From positions 2,170,001 to 2,234,000 of the forward strand of contig JANATG010000008.1 of the NCBI GenBank assembly GCA_029449235.1: a stretch of DNA of 64,000 nt, given 5' to 3'. The notes under the pieces are model-generated. The model was not told the origin of the DNA. It saw nothing but the letters and a program-made list of their open reading frames with translations, and searched no databases. Positions 36,001-49,483 of this stretch are shown here, one piece after another (position 1 is the stretch's first letter; each line of letters opens with the position of its first letter). Made by a program: the position numbers and the translations under genes. Origin of the DNA: Linnemannia schmuckeri (Eukaryota; Mortierellomycota; Mortierellomycetes; Mortierellales; Mortierellaceae).

Positions 36001-38381
36001 ATGCACCCACCGATGGATACACAGCAATCGGATCACCCTCCGCCATGGCGGCCAAAGCGTGCCAGGGTACCTCCCAGGACGACGACGCACCGCTCCACCT
36101 CCACAAGGCTTCTGCTCCTCTGCTGCATGGTGACGATCTCTCTGTGGCACCTACCCTCCCCAGCAGGAGCTCAGCCCGATGACTCTCCATACCCCTACGA
36201 TCCTGACAAGTCTCGTCTCGCAGGCCAGTTCCTTCACATCACCGACATTCACCCGGACGAGTTCTATATAAACGGAGGATCCATCTCGACCTCATGTCAC
36301 AGAAATACGACCGATGACGATGACAATGACATGATGCAGATGATGAGACCCGGACGGATAGATGGTGGGTATGGTGGACTCTATGGATCTCCTTACTCGA
36401 TCTGTGATAGCCCGTTCTCGCTCGCCAATGCGACCTTTGACTGGATCGACCGTAACCTGATTAAAACTCTTGATTTTGTTGTCTGGACTGGTGACAATGC
36501 ACGGTACGTTTTATGCTTCAATTACAATTTTCGTGCTTACGTCTTATTTTTTCTGCAATCCTCTGCTATTTGTTTGTTTCGTGAGTGAGTCGTCATGGAA
36601 CAGAGCCTGGCGATACGAAGGAATTGCATTGCGGGGGGTCGGAGGAGGCGGAACTGGAACAACTGACCAGGAAGAGAGAATGACTGAGAAACTGGCTGCT
36701 GACGTCTACCCTCATTTGAGGGAAGACGTCGTCCTGCGTGTGCGTGCTGTGTGTTTGGATGTTTCAGTCAAAAGAAGAAAAAAAAGAAAAAGAGGTCCTT
36801 CTTTGGAGACTCCTGAAATCTGGTTACTATCTGAAAAGAGATATTCTCATCTTACTGACTAACGTCTTCTCTTTTTTTCTGTGTGTCGGGATTTTCATGA
36901 AAAAAATTCTCATCTAAAATAGACACGATTCCGATAACGAACGTCCCCGTACACAGAAGGAGATTGAGGATCTCAACAGGGTGATTGCCAACAAATTCCT
37001 GGAGACCTTCACGCCCGACGAGGACGACCCCTTTGAGCAGCGCATTCCCATCGTCCCCTCGATCGGCAACAACGATGTCTATCCACACAACATCATGGAG
37101 GCCGGTCCCAATAGGATCCTGCAGCACTTCTCAGAAATCTGGTTGCCTTTTATCCCGGAGAGCCAGTACCACACCTTCCAGCACGGAGGGTATTACGCCT
37201 CTGAAGTCGTCCCTGGCAAGATTACTGTCGTGGCGCTCAACACGCTTTATTTCTTCAACCAGAACGCGGCTGTGGACGGGTGTGACAAAGAGGATGAGCC
37301 TGGGACAGATCAGATGGATTGGTTGGAGGTTGAGTTGGAGTCGTTGCGGAGGAGAAAGATGACGGCTTACATGACGGGGCATGTCCCGCCTGCCCGCAAG
37401 TCCTATTCACCGACCTGTTATGTCCGCTATACTGATATTGCACTCCGGTTCCAGGATGTTATTGTCGGACATTTGTTTGGCCACGCCAACATTGATCATT
37501 TCTTTATCCTCTCGCAGGCGACCCTCAGGAGTGATTCGATCGATACGGACGCAGAGGCAGAGGAGGAGAGTGAGAGAAAGATTCAGGGGTCGTCGGGCAG
37601 TAGATCGGGGCAAGGAAGCAGCAGGCAGATGACGTTAGAGGTATGGAACAGTGACGCCACCAACAACAACAACAACAGCAACAGTAGAAGCATTACTTCA
37701 CTATCGACAGCATCCAGCCGGACTCGTCAGCGTCTCGAACAGGAAGCTATGTCATTTGATGTGGCGGACGAGGACGAGCACTATGCGTTCCACAGCTTGG
37801 GGTTGAACTCTTATCTTATTGAGCTCTGGGAGCAATACGAGGATATCCCCAAAAAGGCCAAGCTGTCCGACTTCGCGATCGCGCTGGTGGCACCATCTGT
37901 CGTCCCGACCTACAACCCTGGCCTCCGCGTCTACACCTACCAACTCGCCATCGAGAAGCCTGAGCGCCCCGATCAACCGCATCATACGTTGCAGCAGAAT
38001 GAGGATTATCTAGAGGAGGACGGGTATGAGACGATGAGAGAGATGGATAGTAAGGGCAAGAAGAAGAAGCCCAAGAAGAAGAAGCCCAGAAAGAGACCCG
38101 CAAACCCCCCAGCCGCGCCCCCCATCACGTTCGGGTTTCCCCTCAACTATACACAGTACTTTGTTAATCTGACAATGGCCAACGTGGAGGCTATCTTGGA
38201 CCCAACAAAGCCCATCGAATACCAGGTCGAGTACCGGAGTCGAGAGGATTATGGATTGAAGGACCTGAGTGTTCCCGAGTGGTTGGGGCTCGCGAGGCGG
38301 ATTGTCAAGAGTGAAGAGCTGAAGAGTCAGTATTTGGCGTGGATGGTTGTCCTCACCGGTACTGAGAATGATCACTCTTGA
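36001..38381 (+). CDS. PPN1: Endopolyphosphatase Ppn1
   Basis: Two exons (36001-36503, 36923-38381) give 653 residues, near yeast Ppn1 (674). A single hydrophobic segment at about 36-58, after a basic N-terminus, is a signal anchor for delivery of a type II protein to the vacuole. The calcineurin-like metallophosphoesterase motifs appear in order: FLHITDIHPDEFY, VVWTGDNARHD spanning the intron, PSIGNNDVYPHN, MTGHVPP and GHLFGHANIDHF. N-glycosylation sequons are present (RNTT, NATF, NYTQ, NLTM). The enzyme cuts long polyphosphate chains inside the vacuole. Between the catalytic core and the C-terminus are a low-complexity Asn/Ser-rich loop and a Lys-rich stretch (KKKPKKKKPRKRP), which could be a processing or polyphosphate-interacting region. 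Start choice: a second Met lies four residues on. Confidence 0.93.
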
Positions 38382-39303
38382 GAGTGGTACTTGGCGAGTG
38401 AAGTGATGATGGGAGGGTTCAGGTGATTTTGGAGGCTTGGACGACAGTAAAAAATAAATTTGTATTTATCATCCATTGGAGTGTGATCATTGATAAGTGA
38501 TATGAACGAGACTAAGAGCAGAAAGCGGCGCCGTTTGCATTATTGATCAGATCAGTCCTGATATCACAATGCGTCGTCGCGACGCGCTCGCGTTCATTTA
38601 CCATCAGCACCATGCCTGCTTTTCGTTTATGAAGAAATAAACAAACGGCCTCGTCTCAAAGAGAACAACAAACATAAAGGCCGGGAATCATCACAGGGTG
38701 ACAACTACGAAAGAAGGTTGGAGGAGAGCAATGAAAGAAACGACCCTCCACCTCCCTCCCCTATCCCTTACTCCCTATTCTGTTCTCTCCTCGGATCGTC
38801 CCGAGAAAAACAAAAAAGGAAGGAAGGAAAGGACAACAACAAAGTAACAGCGCACACACTCTTCAAATTCTCATTGTGGGTTGCACTGTACTTTGCATTG
38901 TCACCCTCGCCGACTCTTTGTTTTTTGTCAGCGTCTCCTGATTGCTTTTTTCGCCTCTCAATTTTTTTACTTCAATTCACTCCCTCCCTTTTTCGTGTTT
39001 GTAAATTGTCGTGTGTTTGTTTGTTTTGCAGTCCGTTCACCAATATCCATTCCGTCATCCATCATCACCCATCATCGTCCGTGGTCTATCATCGTCGTCA
39101 AAGAAAAGAACCCGAAAAAAAAATCAATACCCTTCGTACCGCACAAAACACAACATAAAAGAAGAGTCATCCATTCATGGGTGCCAAAAACATTTTTTAC
39201 TTCTTGTTGTCTGTCCTGATAAATATATAGCTGCACGAAGAAAAAAAACTATAAAATGCATCGCGTTTTTCCGCTAGAAGGAAGAAGAGGAAAACAAGGT
39301 GGA
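38382..39303. other. Convergent intergenic
   Basis: 922 bp between the endopolyphosphatase and BTB gene stop codons. Both 3' UTRs must lie here. A pyrimidine-rich frame near 38.9-39.1 kb reads as low-complexity protein and is not convincing. No RNA gene recognised. Confidence 0.45.
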
Positions 39304-41596
39304 TCATGACAACATAAAATATTCATCCGCCTTCCCTTGAGGGACAAGACCGTCTGCGTTAGCGGGGGACTGCTCGAACGCTCGACAGATGGCCAAGACT
39401 GTGGGGGTGGCCAGATTGAGAAGGGCAATGTTATGGAGGATACTTGCGTAATTCTGGGGAGTGAAGTGGGTCAGCCACCGGTCACTTTTGTCTGTATAGA
39501 TCTGAAGTAGGGATAGGTACGGAAAATAGAAAGGTAGGAGGAGGTTAGCTATTTGTTGATGGACATTTTTTTTTTGTGCGCTGGGAGTTTTCCTTTTGTT
39601 TGCCATCACCGTTCTTTTGGACGCGGTTGGGTGAATTAGGTGAGAACGAAGAGGCGCGCCTCGAATTGCGTTCGCGTGGAATTGATTTAGTCGGAACCAT
39701 CTCCTTAGTTAATCTTTTCTCTGCCCAACGGCCATTCTTCACTCTCTTCTCTGTCTTCACATCCCTTGATATAGCATTTTTTTTCTCTTGATGGATGTAG
39801 ATTCTGTGATCTGTTGTAAAAACTTACCCAATACAGCAGCTCATCAAACCGACTGCCCTCAGGATCAGCAAAAGGCAAAGTCAGCATCGGCAAGTCTTTT
39901 TCTTCCCCCTCCGCTGCTACCTGTTGCTGCTCTGCCTCATCACCATTATCATCCTCCTCCTCCTCATCATCATCATCATCATCATCATCCTCGTCGTCCT
40001 CATAACAATCATTCTGATCTGCATCCATAGACCAATCAGCATCCATTGTTGTCGACGCTATTAAGGTGGTTGGTGTTGTTGACATGGACGTTGTTGATGT
40101 TGATGTTCTTGTTGTTGTCACGGATGTGGATAAGGACGCTGATGTTGATGCATGTATGCTCCAAGCTCCTTCGCCTCTTTCCACCTCTCCCGACAGTGGG
40201 TTGTGTTCACTATAGTTATGACCATCATGACCATGGCCAAAATCTAGATTGTCGTGCTGTTCGTAGTGGTTACAGTTGCTGCTGCTGTAGTCATCACTCC
40301 TATCATCGCTGTTGGGTCCCCACGCCTCATTATCGATCATGTCAATGAATATCTTTCGGAACGTAGGAGAACGAGACTAAAATTAAAGTCCATCATCGTT
40401 ATTGTTTCGGCAGATAAAAAAAATAGATGGAGGAGGGAACGAAGCGAGGGGAAAGAGTGATTTAGGTTAGCTTGTTGAATGGAACATACTGCTCAGACCA
40501 TGTATCGACCTTGTCAATCATCCGATCCATTTCATCCATTGTCGGAGGAAAACGAGATGGTTGTTTCCTCGCCGATCAATGCATCCATTCTACACTAGCT
40601 CCATTTTTGTTATTCTTTTGCATGGTCAAAAAAGGGATAGGGGAGGGTTTTTTTTGTCGATATTGCGACAATAAGACACGGCAAAACATGGTAAGCAAAT
40701 GACGAAGGGCACAAAACAACAATCATGGGGGAAAAAACGGGGGTGGTGAGCAAAGAGGTGAGGCTGGATGAAAGCAAGGAAGGATGAAAAGAAAGGAAGT
40801 AAGGGATGATAGAGGAAGAAAGAGATGAGGAGGTTGTTTGTGAACCAATAACCAAGGGCAAAGGACGCAGGAGCACAGGAGCACAGGAGCGCAGGAGTAC
40901 AGGAACGCAGGGACACAGGGAGTAAAAGAAGAAAAGACATTGGCCCACAAAAAAAAATAAAAAAAAACAATAAAAAAGACGATACGTGAGATCGTAGTGA
41001 GAAGGGGAACAGGGGTTTGAAGGAAAAGAGGGCTTGTTGCTAGTCGTCGGTTTTTGTTTCCGTCTCTTGTACAAAACAAGAAAAAAAAAGACACTTACGG
41101 CGAGTATTGGGACGTGAACATAATACTGAATACCCCCAACAAGGAGTATGCAATTGGCATCCGAACTTCGTCCAAACATACTGGCGCCTTCTGGGAGGAG
41201 ATACTTCGCAACTGCGTGCGCGAAGTAGGTATCAGGCGGGAGGGAACCACCGCCGTCACTGTAACCGGCTTTCTCGTCATTGACAGAAATAGGAGTGGCG
41301 CCTGAACTCTGATCAGGTAATGATGGTGAGATTGGGATTTGTGCTTGGTTATGGCGTTGATGTGGATTATGATTATGATGACTGTGGTGATGGTGAAAGT
41401 GATGGTGATGATGCTGTCCTTGATACTCAGAAAGGAAGGAGGGAGAGGTTGTAGAAGATGAAAATGAAGATGAAGTTGCCGGTGAACTGGTACTGTTGTT
41501 ATTATTAATGTCGGTCATACTGTAAAGGTGAGATGAGGGCAGTGCCTGAGGGAAGAAGTTGTGTTGGAAGTGGCGGTCAACCATGACGGATCCCAT
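39304..41596 (-). CDS. BTB/POZ domain protein with acidic insertion
   Basis: Three exons (41596-41099, 40376-39828, 39501-39304) give 414 residues. The N-terminus is His/Ser/Asn-rich (HHHH runs). A BTB fold then starts with SDANCILLVGGIQYYVHVPILASRSPTFRKIF, the region that forms the dimer core. The domain is interrupted after MIDNEAWG by about 140 residues of Ser/Thr/Asp-rich sequence ending in a Asp/Glu run, and resumes with LPFADPEGSRFDELLYWIYTDK and helices such as ILHNIALLNLATPTVLAICRAFEQS. There is no kelch, MATH or zinc-finger partner domain. BTB proteins often act as adaptors for Cullin-3 or as oligomerisers; the role here is unknown. The first intron is 722 bp and contains a minisatellite. 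A start at 41518 is an alternative. Confidence 0.8.
40868..40921. repeat. 10-bp minisatellite in BTB intron
   Basis: About five degenerate copies of a 10-bp unit of the type GCACAGGA, with variants GCGCAGGA, GTACAGGA and ACGCAGGG, lie within the first intron of the BTB gene. Confidence 0.75.
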
Positions 41597-44500
41597 TGCT
41601 TGTTGGTTGTGTGGGAGGAGGTAAGGGCCTGTTGTTCTGTGTCACTGTGTGTAGGGTTTATATGTATGATGTGAACGGTAGAACAGATGAGGATTGGAAT
41701 TGAAGAAGCAAGAAGAAAGAAAAATGAAAGTAGAGAAAGCGGCATTTATGTTGTTGAGGAAAGAAGAGCAACACAAAAAAAAAATAAAGAAAACGCACGG
41801 TTGACTTGAAGTGAAAACCACTCAGTTGAATAGGGTGTGCGTAATGAGCAACAAGGGTGTTTGTTTTGCAAATATGAGTCGGACTGGAGTATGTGTACAA
41901 TGACTGAATGAATGAATGAGGACACAGTGGCATGGTAAGGAAAAAGAGTCAGGGGTGATGAATTGCTACTGGCAAGGTACTGCTTAGGAGGTAATAGAGT
42001 AAGGTGGACATCCTCACATTTGACCCTCTTCTTCGGACATTGTATTTCAAGACAATTGGAACAAGTTCCATTCGCTGAGAGGGCGAGACAAGGTCAAGGC
42101 GCAACATACATTACCGCGTACAGACTGTAGACATTAAAGTGTGAGCATTCAGCGACGGCGCGTCTTGTCCGTCCTTCACTTCTTGTCTCCTCTTGCCTAC
42201 TGTCTATCTCATTCACTCGCTCACTTTCTACTCACTCGCAGAAACAAAGGGTGATCAGCCGAGGAGAACACAAAACACAAAAACAACAGTGTTAAGGTAA
42301 ACTAGTCCTCTTTGTCTTTGCCATGCCCGTCGCTTTCCACATCATCATATTTTATTCATGTCATCATTCCCTTCTCTTTCTATTTCTTTTTGTATACTCA
42401 ATAGCATCCATCTGTGGGAATAACCACAACCTTAACGATCATCTTTGAGAGGAAAAAGAGTAAGTCGACGAAACAACAGAATAAAGCCATCCGTCCCTCG
42501 CTACTAACTCCCTCCCCCTTGTTTCTCTGTGTTCCTTCCCCTTCGGTTTACCGTATCCTCACATAAGCCAATATTCTCGTGTAATAATTGATCCTCAGTC
42601 ACCTATTGCCGCCACCACCATCTTTCCATTTCCTTCCCTTCGCTCTCATTCCAGCGCTTGCACGTTTTGTTCTTTTTTTTTTGAGGTCCATATTGAGAAA
42701 TGCGTATTCTTTCTGCTAACCCACTGCTGTTTTCAGTTATTTTGGATCAATACTCGCAGTTGCCGTTCATAGAAAGAAAAAACGGCATTTCTGGCTTTGT
42801 TGATCCACTGCCACGCTCACCCTCATTCCTAGATCTTCGGGTGTAGCTACTGAACTGGACATTATTCGGCTACGGGAAGGACAATACTGTACACAGGTAG
42901 GTACATGATCATTTTCCATCCCAAAAACCCCCCAGCTCCTCATTCGCCTCCTTTTGCTGTATAAGATGGATGCCTTCTAGTATCCTTTCCTTCCTCCAGC
43001 GGTTGTTTTCTTCATCTTTTTTTTCCATTCAGCGGCGATGACCACAAATAATAAAAATGTACCTCATGGGCTCAACAAAACCAACCAAGCGGCTAACATC
43101 CACAACAAGCTGAACAGAGAAACAAGACAACGAACAACAGCCCACACTCAATTCCACAACAAGAACTCATTGAAGAACAGCCTCGGAAGAACAACAACTG
43201 GACAAGGGGATTGAAAAGAAAAGGAAGAAAACAACAACGACAATGACAACGACAACAACAAGACAAAATGTTTCGAAGTACACGTCTGTACACTTCTTGA
43301 GTGCGCTAAAAAGCACACAAACAACCAGAATAGGTTGATAGATGGACAATGAAACCATAGGACAACTAATCGAAGAAATGGTTATGACCTGCAAATATAT
43401 CATATATCATACACACAGAGAAAACAGCGAGCATGCGAGAATACGCACCAAAGGAGGAGACAAAACTGTTAAGTTGCACAATCACCCCTCTACTTGTGAC
43501 CAAAGAAAGCAAAAATGCATTCTTCCCTTGCTGATGGTTTTTCTCCCTTTGATTTCCTCCCAAAGAGAGAGGCGAAAATATTGCACATATGTCAACAGAC
43601 ATGCATAGTCGACAAAGAGAGAGAGAGAGAGGTGAGAAAAGAAAGGATGGTGGTTGGCTGATTCCGTTGTGTTCGTTCGATTTTCATTGCTTTGAGTCAA
43701 TTTCAGCGGAGACCAATCAAAAAATGGGACAAGGTGCTTCTTACCACGTTCTTTCTTTTGTTAGAGTGGGAAGCATGAGAACAAAAAAAACTGTCATTTC
43801 CTATCTCAATCTCAATGTCAATATCAATGCTTGCTGCAACTGATGCATCAGCCCCCCAATGACAATGTTTCTTTGCATGGCTATCTCATTGTAGGATGAA
43901 AAAAGAAAGACGAGAAGGAACGATGGAAGAGAAAAAGAAATTACTGTAGTGTGCATAACTGGTTTTATTTCCCATTTCGAGGGGTAAAACAAAAGTACGT
44001 GAAAATACGCAACACTTCAGACGATAACAGACAAAGACCATTCATTTCGGAGGGGGCGAAAACGGGCAAAAAAGGGATTGTCATGTACCTTTACATACAT
44101 CCCATTACCATGCTAGCCACTCTTAGCCTCTTTCTCTCATCCGCTCTTTTCAGTGGCATTTGCATGCAGTTTTTTATGCTAGTCTGCCCTTTCCCGTTTG
44201 TTCTCCCATGCAAAATTGATCCTGCTTGATTTTTCTCCCTGCCATTCAAGTTCAAAGTTCTGGCACAAAGAACACAAAGAAAAACACCTGTTTGCTGATC
44301 TTACCCCCTTTTTTAGACCAAATGCATTAGGGAAACAAAAAGATGCTCATCGCGCGTCGATCCGACCTCTACTCTTGACTCTTCGATAACTCCCTTCCTT
44401 CTAACCGGGTGCATCCCAAACAGAATCCCTTTCGCCTCCCCTATGCATGCAAGTCTTTTTTTTCTTTCTTTTTCCCGTCCCTACCCCTCTCTCCTGCATG

Positions 44501-44899
44501 GTTCTATCTTTATTTTGCGTCATGAACACACATGCTGTCGAAGTTTCTTTAAAATACAGCAGAGGATCTCCTATCCACTACGAAAGAAAAGAAACCACTC
44601 TCTAGCTTAGCAAGAAAGACGCAACTCCTGCGCATGAAAAATGGATCGACTAAAAAGCAACACATCATCAAGAAGCAACGAGGCCAACTGTTGCATAAAC
44701 ACATAACCACATGCCACTATTTTTTTTTTGTTGTTGTGAATTTTTTAGTACTGTATTCGCTTGCTATTTCATAAATTGAAGAATAGAAGGAAAGATATAT
44801 GGGTATGTTGTGTGTGTTATGATACAAAGCAAAAGAGAAATGCGTATATTTATCTATTGATTAGGTAGTAGTTCCTTGCCCTGTCTTTCCCTCGTGTCT
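41597..44899. other. Long gene-poor intergenic region
   Basis: 3.3 kb between the BTB start and the MFS transporter stop, both minus strand. It should hold the BTB promoter. I searched both strands for exons with family similarity, tRNA B-box motifs and tandem repeats and found none. Predicted frames are short and AT-rich. An unannotated long non-coding RNA or a gene with very small exons cannot be excluded. Confidence 0.45.
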
Positions 44900-46963
44900 T
44901 CACTCCATGGGGGTGGGTCCAAGGGCCTTGCGCAACTTGTTGTGCTGGATGGCCAAGCTGAACAAGAAGGCAATACCCATGAATGGAATGCAGACGGTGA
45001 AGGCCTTGTTGAGGGCAATCATGAAGACATGGAGAATCTTGGCCTTGGTCACCTCATCAAACTCGTTAACCGCATACGAGTTTTCAAGGACAATAATAAT
45101 TTTGGGGTTCGCGAGGAGCAAGGGCTGGATGTTGGTCTTGACGGCGTTGTTGAAGACGGTTCCGGAGATGGCGACTCCAAAGACGGAGCCGACGGTACGG
45201 AAGAAGGTTGCGTTAGCAGTGGCGATGGCAATGTCGGCAGTTGCGACCGAGGACTGGATAGCGAGCATGATAGTCTGCATCGAGAAGCCGAGACCGCAGC
45301 CGTTGATGAACAAGAAGCCGATAATCTTGCCGCGAGAAGAGTCCTCCTTCAAGAGGACCAAAAGACCGGTACCGATGGTCGAGAGGGCAAGACCGATCCA
45401 GATGAAGGGGCGGTATTGTCCCCACTTGGAGACCATGAAACCGGACGAGATCGAGGCGACCAACAGACCGACAATCAGGGGTAACATCTCAAGACCGGAT
45501 GCGGTGGCAGATTCTTGACGGACAATCTGGAAGTACAAGGGCATAAAGAACATGATACCGAAAAAGCCCATGCCGACGAAAAGCGAGGTAGCAAAGACGG
45601 CAGAGTTGGTCTGGCTCTTGAACAGGCGGAACGGGAGAATGGGCTCGACAGCAACCTTGGCCTCGATGAAACAGAAAATAAGGAGGACGGCGATACCACC
45701 GCAGAGGAGACCGATAATCAGGGGGTCGTTCCACTCCTTGGTGTTGCCACCCCAGTTCAAGGGCAAGAGGATGAGGACAAGACCGATCACCAGGGCGATG
45801 ACTCCATAGAAATCAATACGTGCAAGCTTCTCGCGGAGAGAACCCTTGGCGCGGGGCAAGTGAAGCAACTTGACAACAGCGGCAAGGGTGATGGCACCGA
45901 TAGGCAAGTTGATGAAAAAGGCCCAACGCCAGGAGGCGTGATCGGTGAAAACACCTCCGAGAAGAGGTCCGAGGACCGAGGAGAAGCCAAAGACCGCACC
46001 GATGATACCCTGGTACTTGCCACGATCTCTGAGCGACACCAAGTCGGTGATAATGATCATGACCATCGCCATGATTCCTCCCGCACCAATTCCAGCAATA
46101 GCTCTACATTTTCGTTGAAAAAAAAGAGAACAGGTTGCACATTAACATCATTGTGAATGAAATGCGACTTCTAATTATTGTTGTGACAAATGACAAGACA
46201 AAATGTTTATCCTTACCTGGAGATGATCATCATGATCATGTTTTGGGAGGCACCGCAGAGAGCCGAACCGATCAAGAAGACGCTGATGGAGAACAGGAAG
46301 GTCAACTTGCGACCAAAGATGTCACTACCCTTTCCGTACCTATCGTGATGTGAAACAATACGCGTTTTAGTGATCCATTCTATCAGTTCATTTGTTTATC
46401 AGCCAGTTTCGCGCTCAGTTTTCATTGCAATGGAGTCAAACTTACAGAGGCTGGAAGGTGGTCGAGGTCAAGAGGTAACTGGTTCCGATCCAAGGAATCT
46501 CATCCAAGGCATTGAACTCGCTCGCAATCTTGGCAGAACAGACCGAGACAATCGTCTGGTCAAGCGAGGCGAGGAAAATTCCAAGCATCAATCCCGTAAA
46601 GACGAGCATCAACTGCTTGAAGGGCATGGGCACAAAGTCCTCATGAGCTGGATTGTGTGGACCAGGGTCGAGGTTGCCATGAGAAGTTGACCCCTTGGAA
46701 GAAGAGACGCTTGAGGGTGCAACCACTACTGCGGTAGAGGCATCTTCCACCTTTTGTTTGCTGCCAGTTCCAGCGGCTTCCTGGTCGTCAATAACTTCCT
46801 CCTTTTCACCACGGGATGTTTCGACGTATTCCTGTTTTTCGCCGTTGGTGATATGGTTGGGGTTGGATGATGAGGGTTCGATATTGGAATGTGACTTTTC
46901 GGACTCGATGACCACGGTCGCATTGTCGGAATGAACCGAGGGTGTTTGTCCGTGAGAACCCAT
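44900..46963 (-). CDS. MFS drug:H+ antiporter, DHA2 (14-TM) type
   Basis: Three exons (46963-46446, 46339-46217, 46103-44900) give 614 residues. A hydrophilic N-terminal tail of about 110 residues (Ser/Glu/Asn-rich) precedes the first membrane segment. MFS signatures are LDQTIVSVCSAKIASEF with the D1 motif, motif A YGKGSDIFGRK, RAIAGIGAGGIMAM (motif B) and VLGPLLGGVFTDHASWRWAFFINLPIG, the antiporter motif C region typical of DHA2 exporters. Hydrophobic segments are consistent with 14 spans. Family members export toxins, drugs, siderophores or basic amino acids; no local biosynthetic gene suggests the substrate. The short C-terminal tail ends GPTPME. Confidence 0.93.
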
Positions 46964-49437
46964 TTTTGTATGTACGAGCGTTCAAACAAGGCAGTAATAA
47001 ATTAAAAAAAGCTGCCCGGATATGAAAAGTGGGGATAACTCTGAGGTACAGACGGGTACAAGGGAGAGGAAGGTAAGGAAGGAGGAGTGAGGATGGATTA
47101 GTCGTAAAGTAAATAAGAAGTAAGAGAGGAGCGAAAAAGGAGGAGAGGTGAAGGAACTAAGTAAAAGGAAGGGAAAGAACAAAAGGTCTTGAACAACTAG
47201 GGGTTCCCCAGGTGGTTTTTATTTGTGTCCAGATGTCCTCTCTCCTTCCTCCTCCAGCCAGCTCATTTTTTTTGCCCCTCTCCTAATGTGAATGGGGTTT
47301 CGGCAATACCTTTAGGCAAGGAAAATAGAAAAGTCCACATTGTTTAATCGCAATAAGGGAGTACATGAAGTGGTTGATTTGCACCTGTCGCTTGGAATTA
47401 GGGGTGCGGCACGTACGACAGCCATCCTAATTTGCTCTTGTGGAGGATTAGAGAGGGAGAAGGAGAGGGAGTAAGAGAAGACAGTTTTTTTTCTGCCTTG
47501 TCGGGGTCAACTGACAACGAGGATTTGAGGATATAGAGAAGGGGTGACCGAGGAGAAGGAGGAGGAAGGAGGAAGAACGTCTAATTTGGAAGTCATTTCG
47601 ATTGGCCTCGACCACTCTTAATCTTCTTTAGGTTGGGATACAAGGTGTTCGCCCTTCAAACCGGTTTGTCCTGACTCGGAAGCCTCAGCCAACTCTTAAA
47701 TTTTTCTTATTTTTCAGGTGAGTGACTGGTGAGGTTAAAATCATGTAGAGGCAGCGACTTTTGCCATTGCTTTGTTTTTTAGGTACTCCCTTAGTTCGTC
47801 CAGGGAAAAGACAAAGGATGAAGATTAGCAAGAATAGGGGAAAGGGATTGACTCCGATCGTCAAAAGAGGGAGAGAATAAAAATAAGAAAAAGAGGGATC
47901 AAGCTCTCCTTTTTGTCTACTCTTTTACTCCTTGTCCTCATCCCTTCTTTTCACCTTTATCTAAGAACATTCTGTCAAACAGAAAGAGCCAATCGTTTTC
48001 GTGGAAAAGAGTTTAATAATGCTTGTTTTTTTATCCATCCGAGAGCGCGATGAGGATCAGGAGGGAGAGAAGAGGGTAAGCTGCGTTAAAAGGTTTTGCC
48101 GACTGTATTGCTTTGTTATGGTACTTTAAAATACATTTCATTGCTATCAGGCCAACGTTTTCTTCTGTACCGATCGACCCATCGATCTCGGACACGTTCC
48201 CGTTTCTTTCGTTCGTTCTTGCAAAACAGAAAACCGCCACTTACATACGCCTTTCAGAGCACCCTCATGCCACGTCGATTTGTTCGCCATTCCAGCGTGA
48301 GTAAATCACAATAATGATACCTTCTACAGCATACACACACGCCCTTTTGGCGCGCTCTCTTGTTGTCCGATTCAGAGGATCCCTGGTCCGATGGTTGGCC
48401 CATTATTCAACAAAGACGCCACACATAGGATATACAAGCACGCACGCACAAACCAACTATCTGGCTGTTTCGGCAAACAACAGCAACAATAAGGCACAAG
48501 TTGATCGATAGAAATTCTCATAACATCCAACAGGCCGACATGACCACCACCGCTTGTGCCAGAAGCATGTAGCCCACCAAAACAAACAAAATGAAAACCC
48601 AAATATTTCAAGCATCAAACAGGTAGAAGAGTTGGTGCCACGAGCATGGAGTGGAAGGGATGTGCACGGCAGTCAGCCAAGCGATATGAGAAATGGACAG
48701 AGACATGGCATGACAAAACGCAGGCAGTATGGTTCAATTGTTTTTCCTTTTTTTAATGTTGATGCTTGCATTGCCACCGCTGTTGTCTGTGTTTCTGTCG
48801 TGATGATGATACCGATAATATTATTCTGCCTTTATTTTTGGCTTTCTTTTTTCACCCTTCTTCTCTTACTATACGCTTCTTTATTGACACCCAAGCCTGA
48901 AGTTCCTTGAAAGGATCAACTTGTCTTTCCTCTCTGCCAAAAAAAAAAGAAAAAAAAGAAAAAATGCCAAAAAGGATCCACTTTGTTTGCTGCCTTTTGT
49001 CGTCATGCTTGTCAAGAATAATCCGAGACTGACATGTCGTTGTTGTGTGCAGGTGCGTGTGCGTGTGGTCATCCATTCTTTGGAGGGTAAACTCTTCTAG
49101 TCCCCTTCTTCATTTTATATCATTTTCTTTCTCGGCTTGATCTTTACTACCCTCCCTCTTAGCCTCCTCTTCCTCTTATTGTGAGAATGTAAGACCTGAA
49201 GAGATGAAAATAAAAAAGATGCCCTCTCGTGTTTCTTCGGTAACGAGGATTAGAGAGAAAAGGAGAGGCGAGCTGGGCAAGAGGCTGTCGCCTTGAAAGT
49301 TTGCGGACCTTAGAATAATCTTCAACTTCCATGCTGCGTTTATTCGGTACATTTGGTTACTTCATGGGGTCCATACCAAGGCCTCGATTCAGAGCAAAAT
49401 TAGTTGCTTAATGAGATTCAGGTGCCATTCTTTTAGA

Positions 49438-49440
<3 letters not shown>

Positions 49441-49480
<40 letters not shown>
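49441..49480. repeat. Poly(T) tract, 40 nt
   Basis: The longest homopolymer in the window, exactly 40 T. Other long tracts (20-28 nt) lie in introns and intergenic DNA at 5535-5560, 8475-8495 (A), 11517-11540, 13723-13742 (A), 22737-22764 and 29851-29874. Confidence 0.9.

Positions 49481-49483
<3 letters not shown>

Noticed and set aside
36470..36862. 130-residue frame within the endopolyphosphatase gene
   Set aside because: It lies in the 419-bp intron; WTGDNAR joins directly to HDSDNE across that intron as in Ppn1 proteins, leaving no room for an extra exon.
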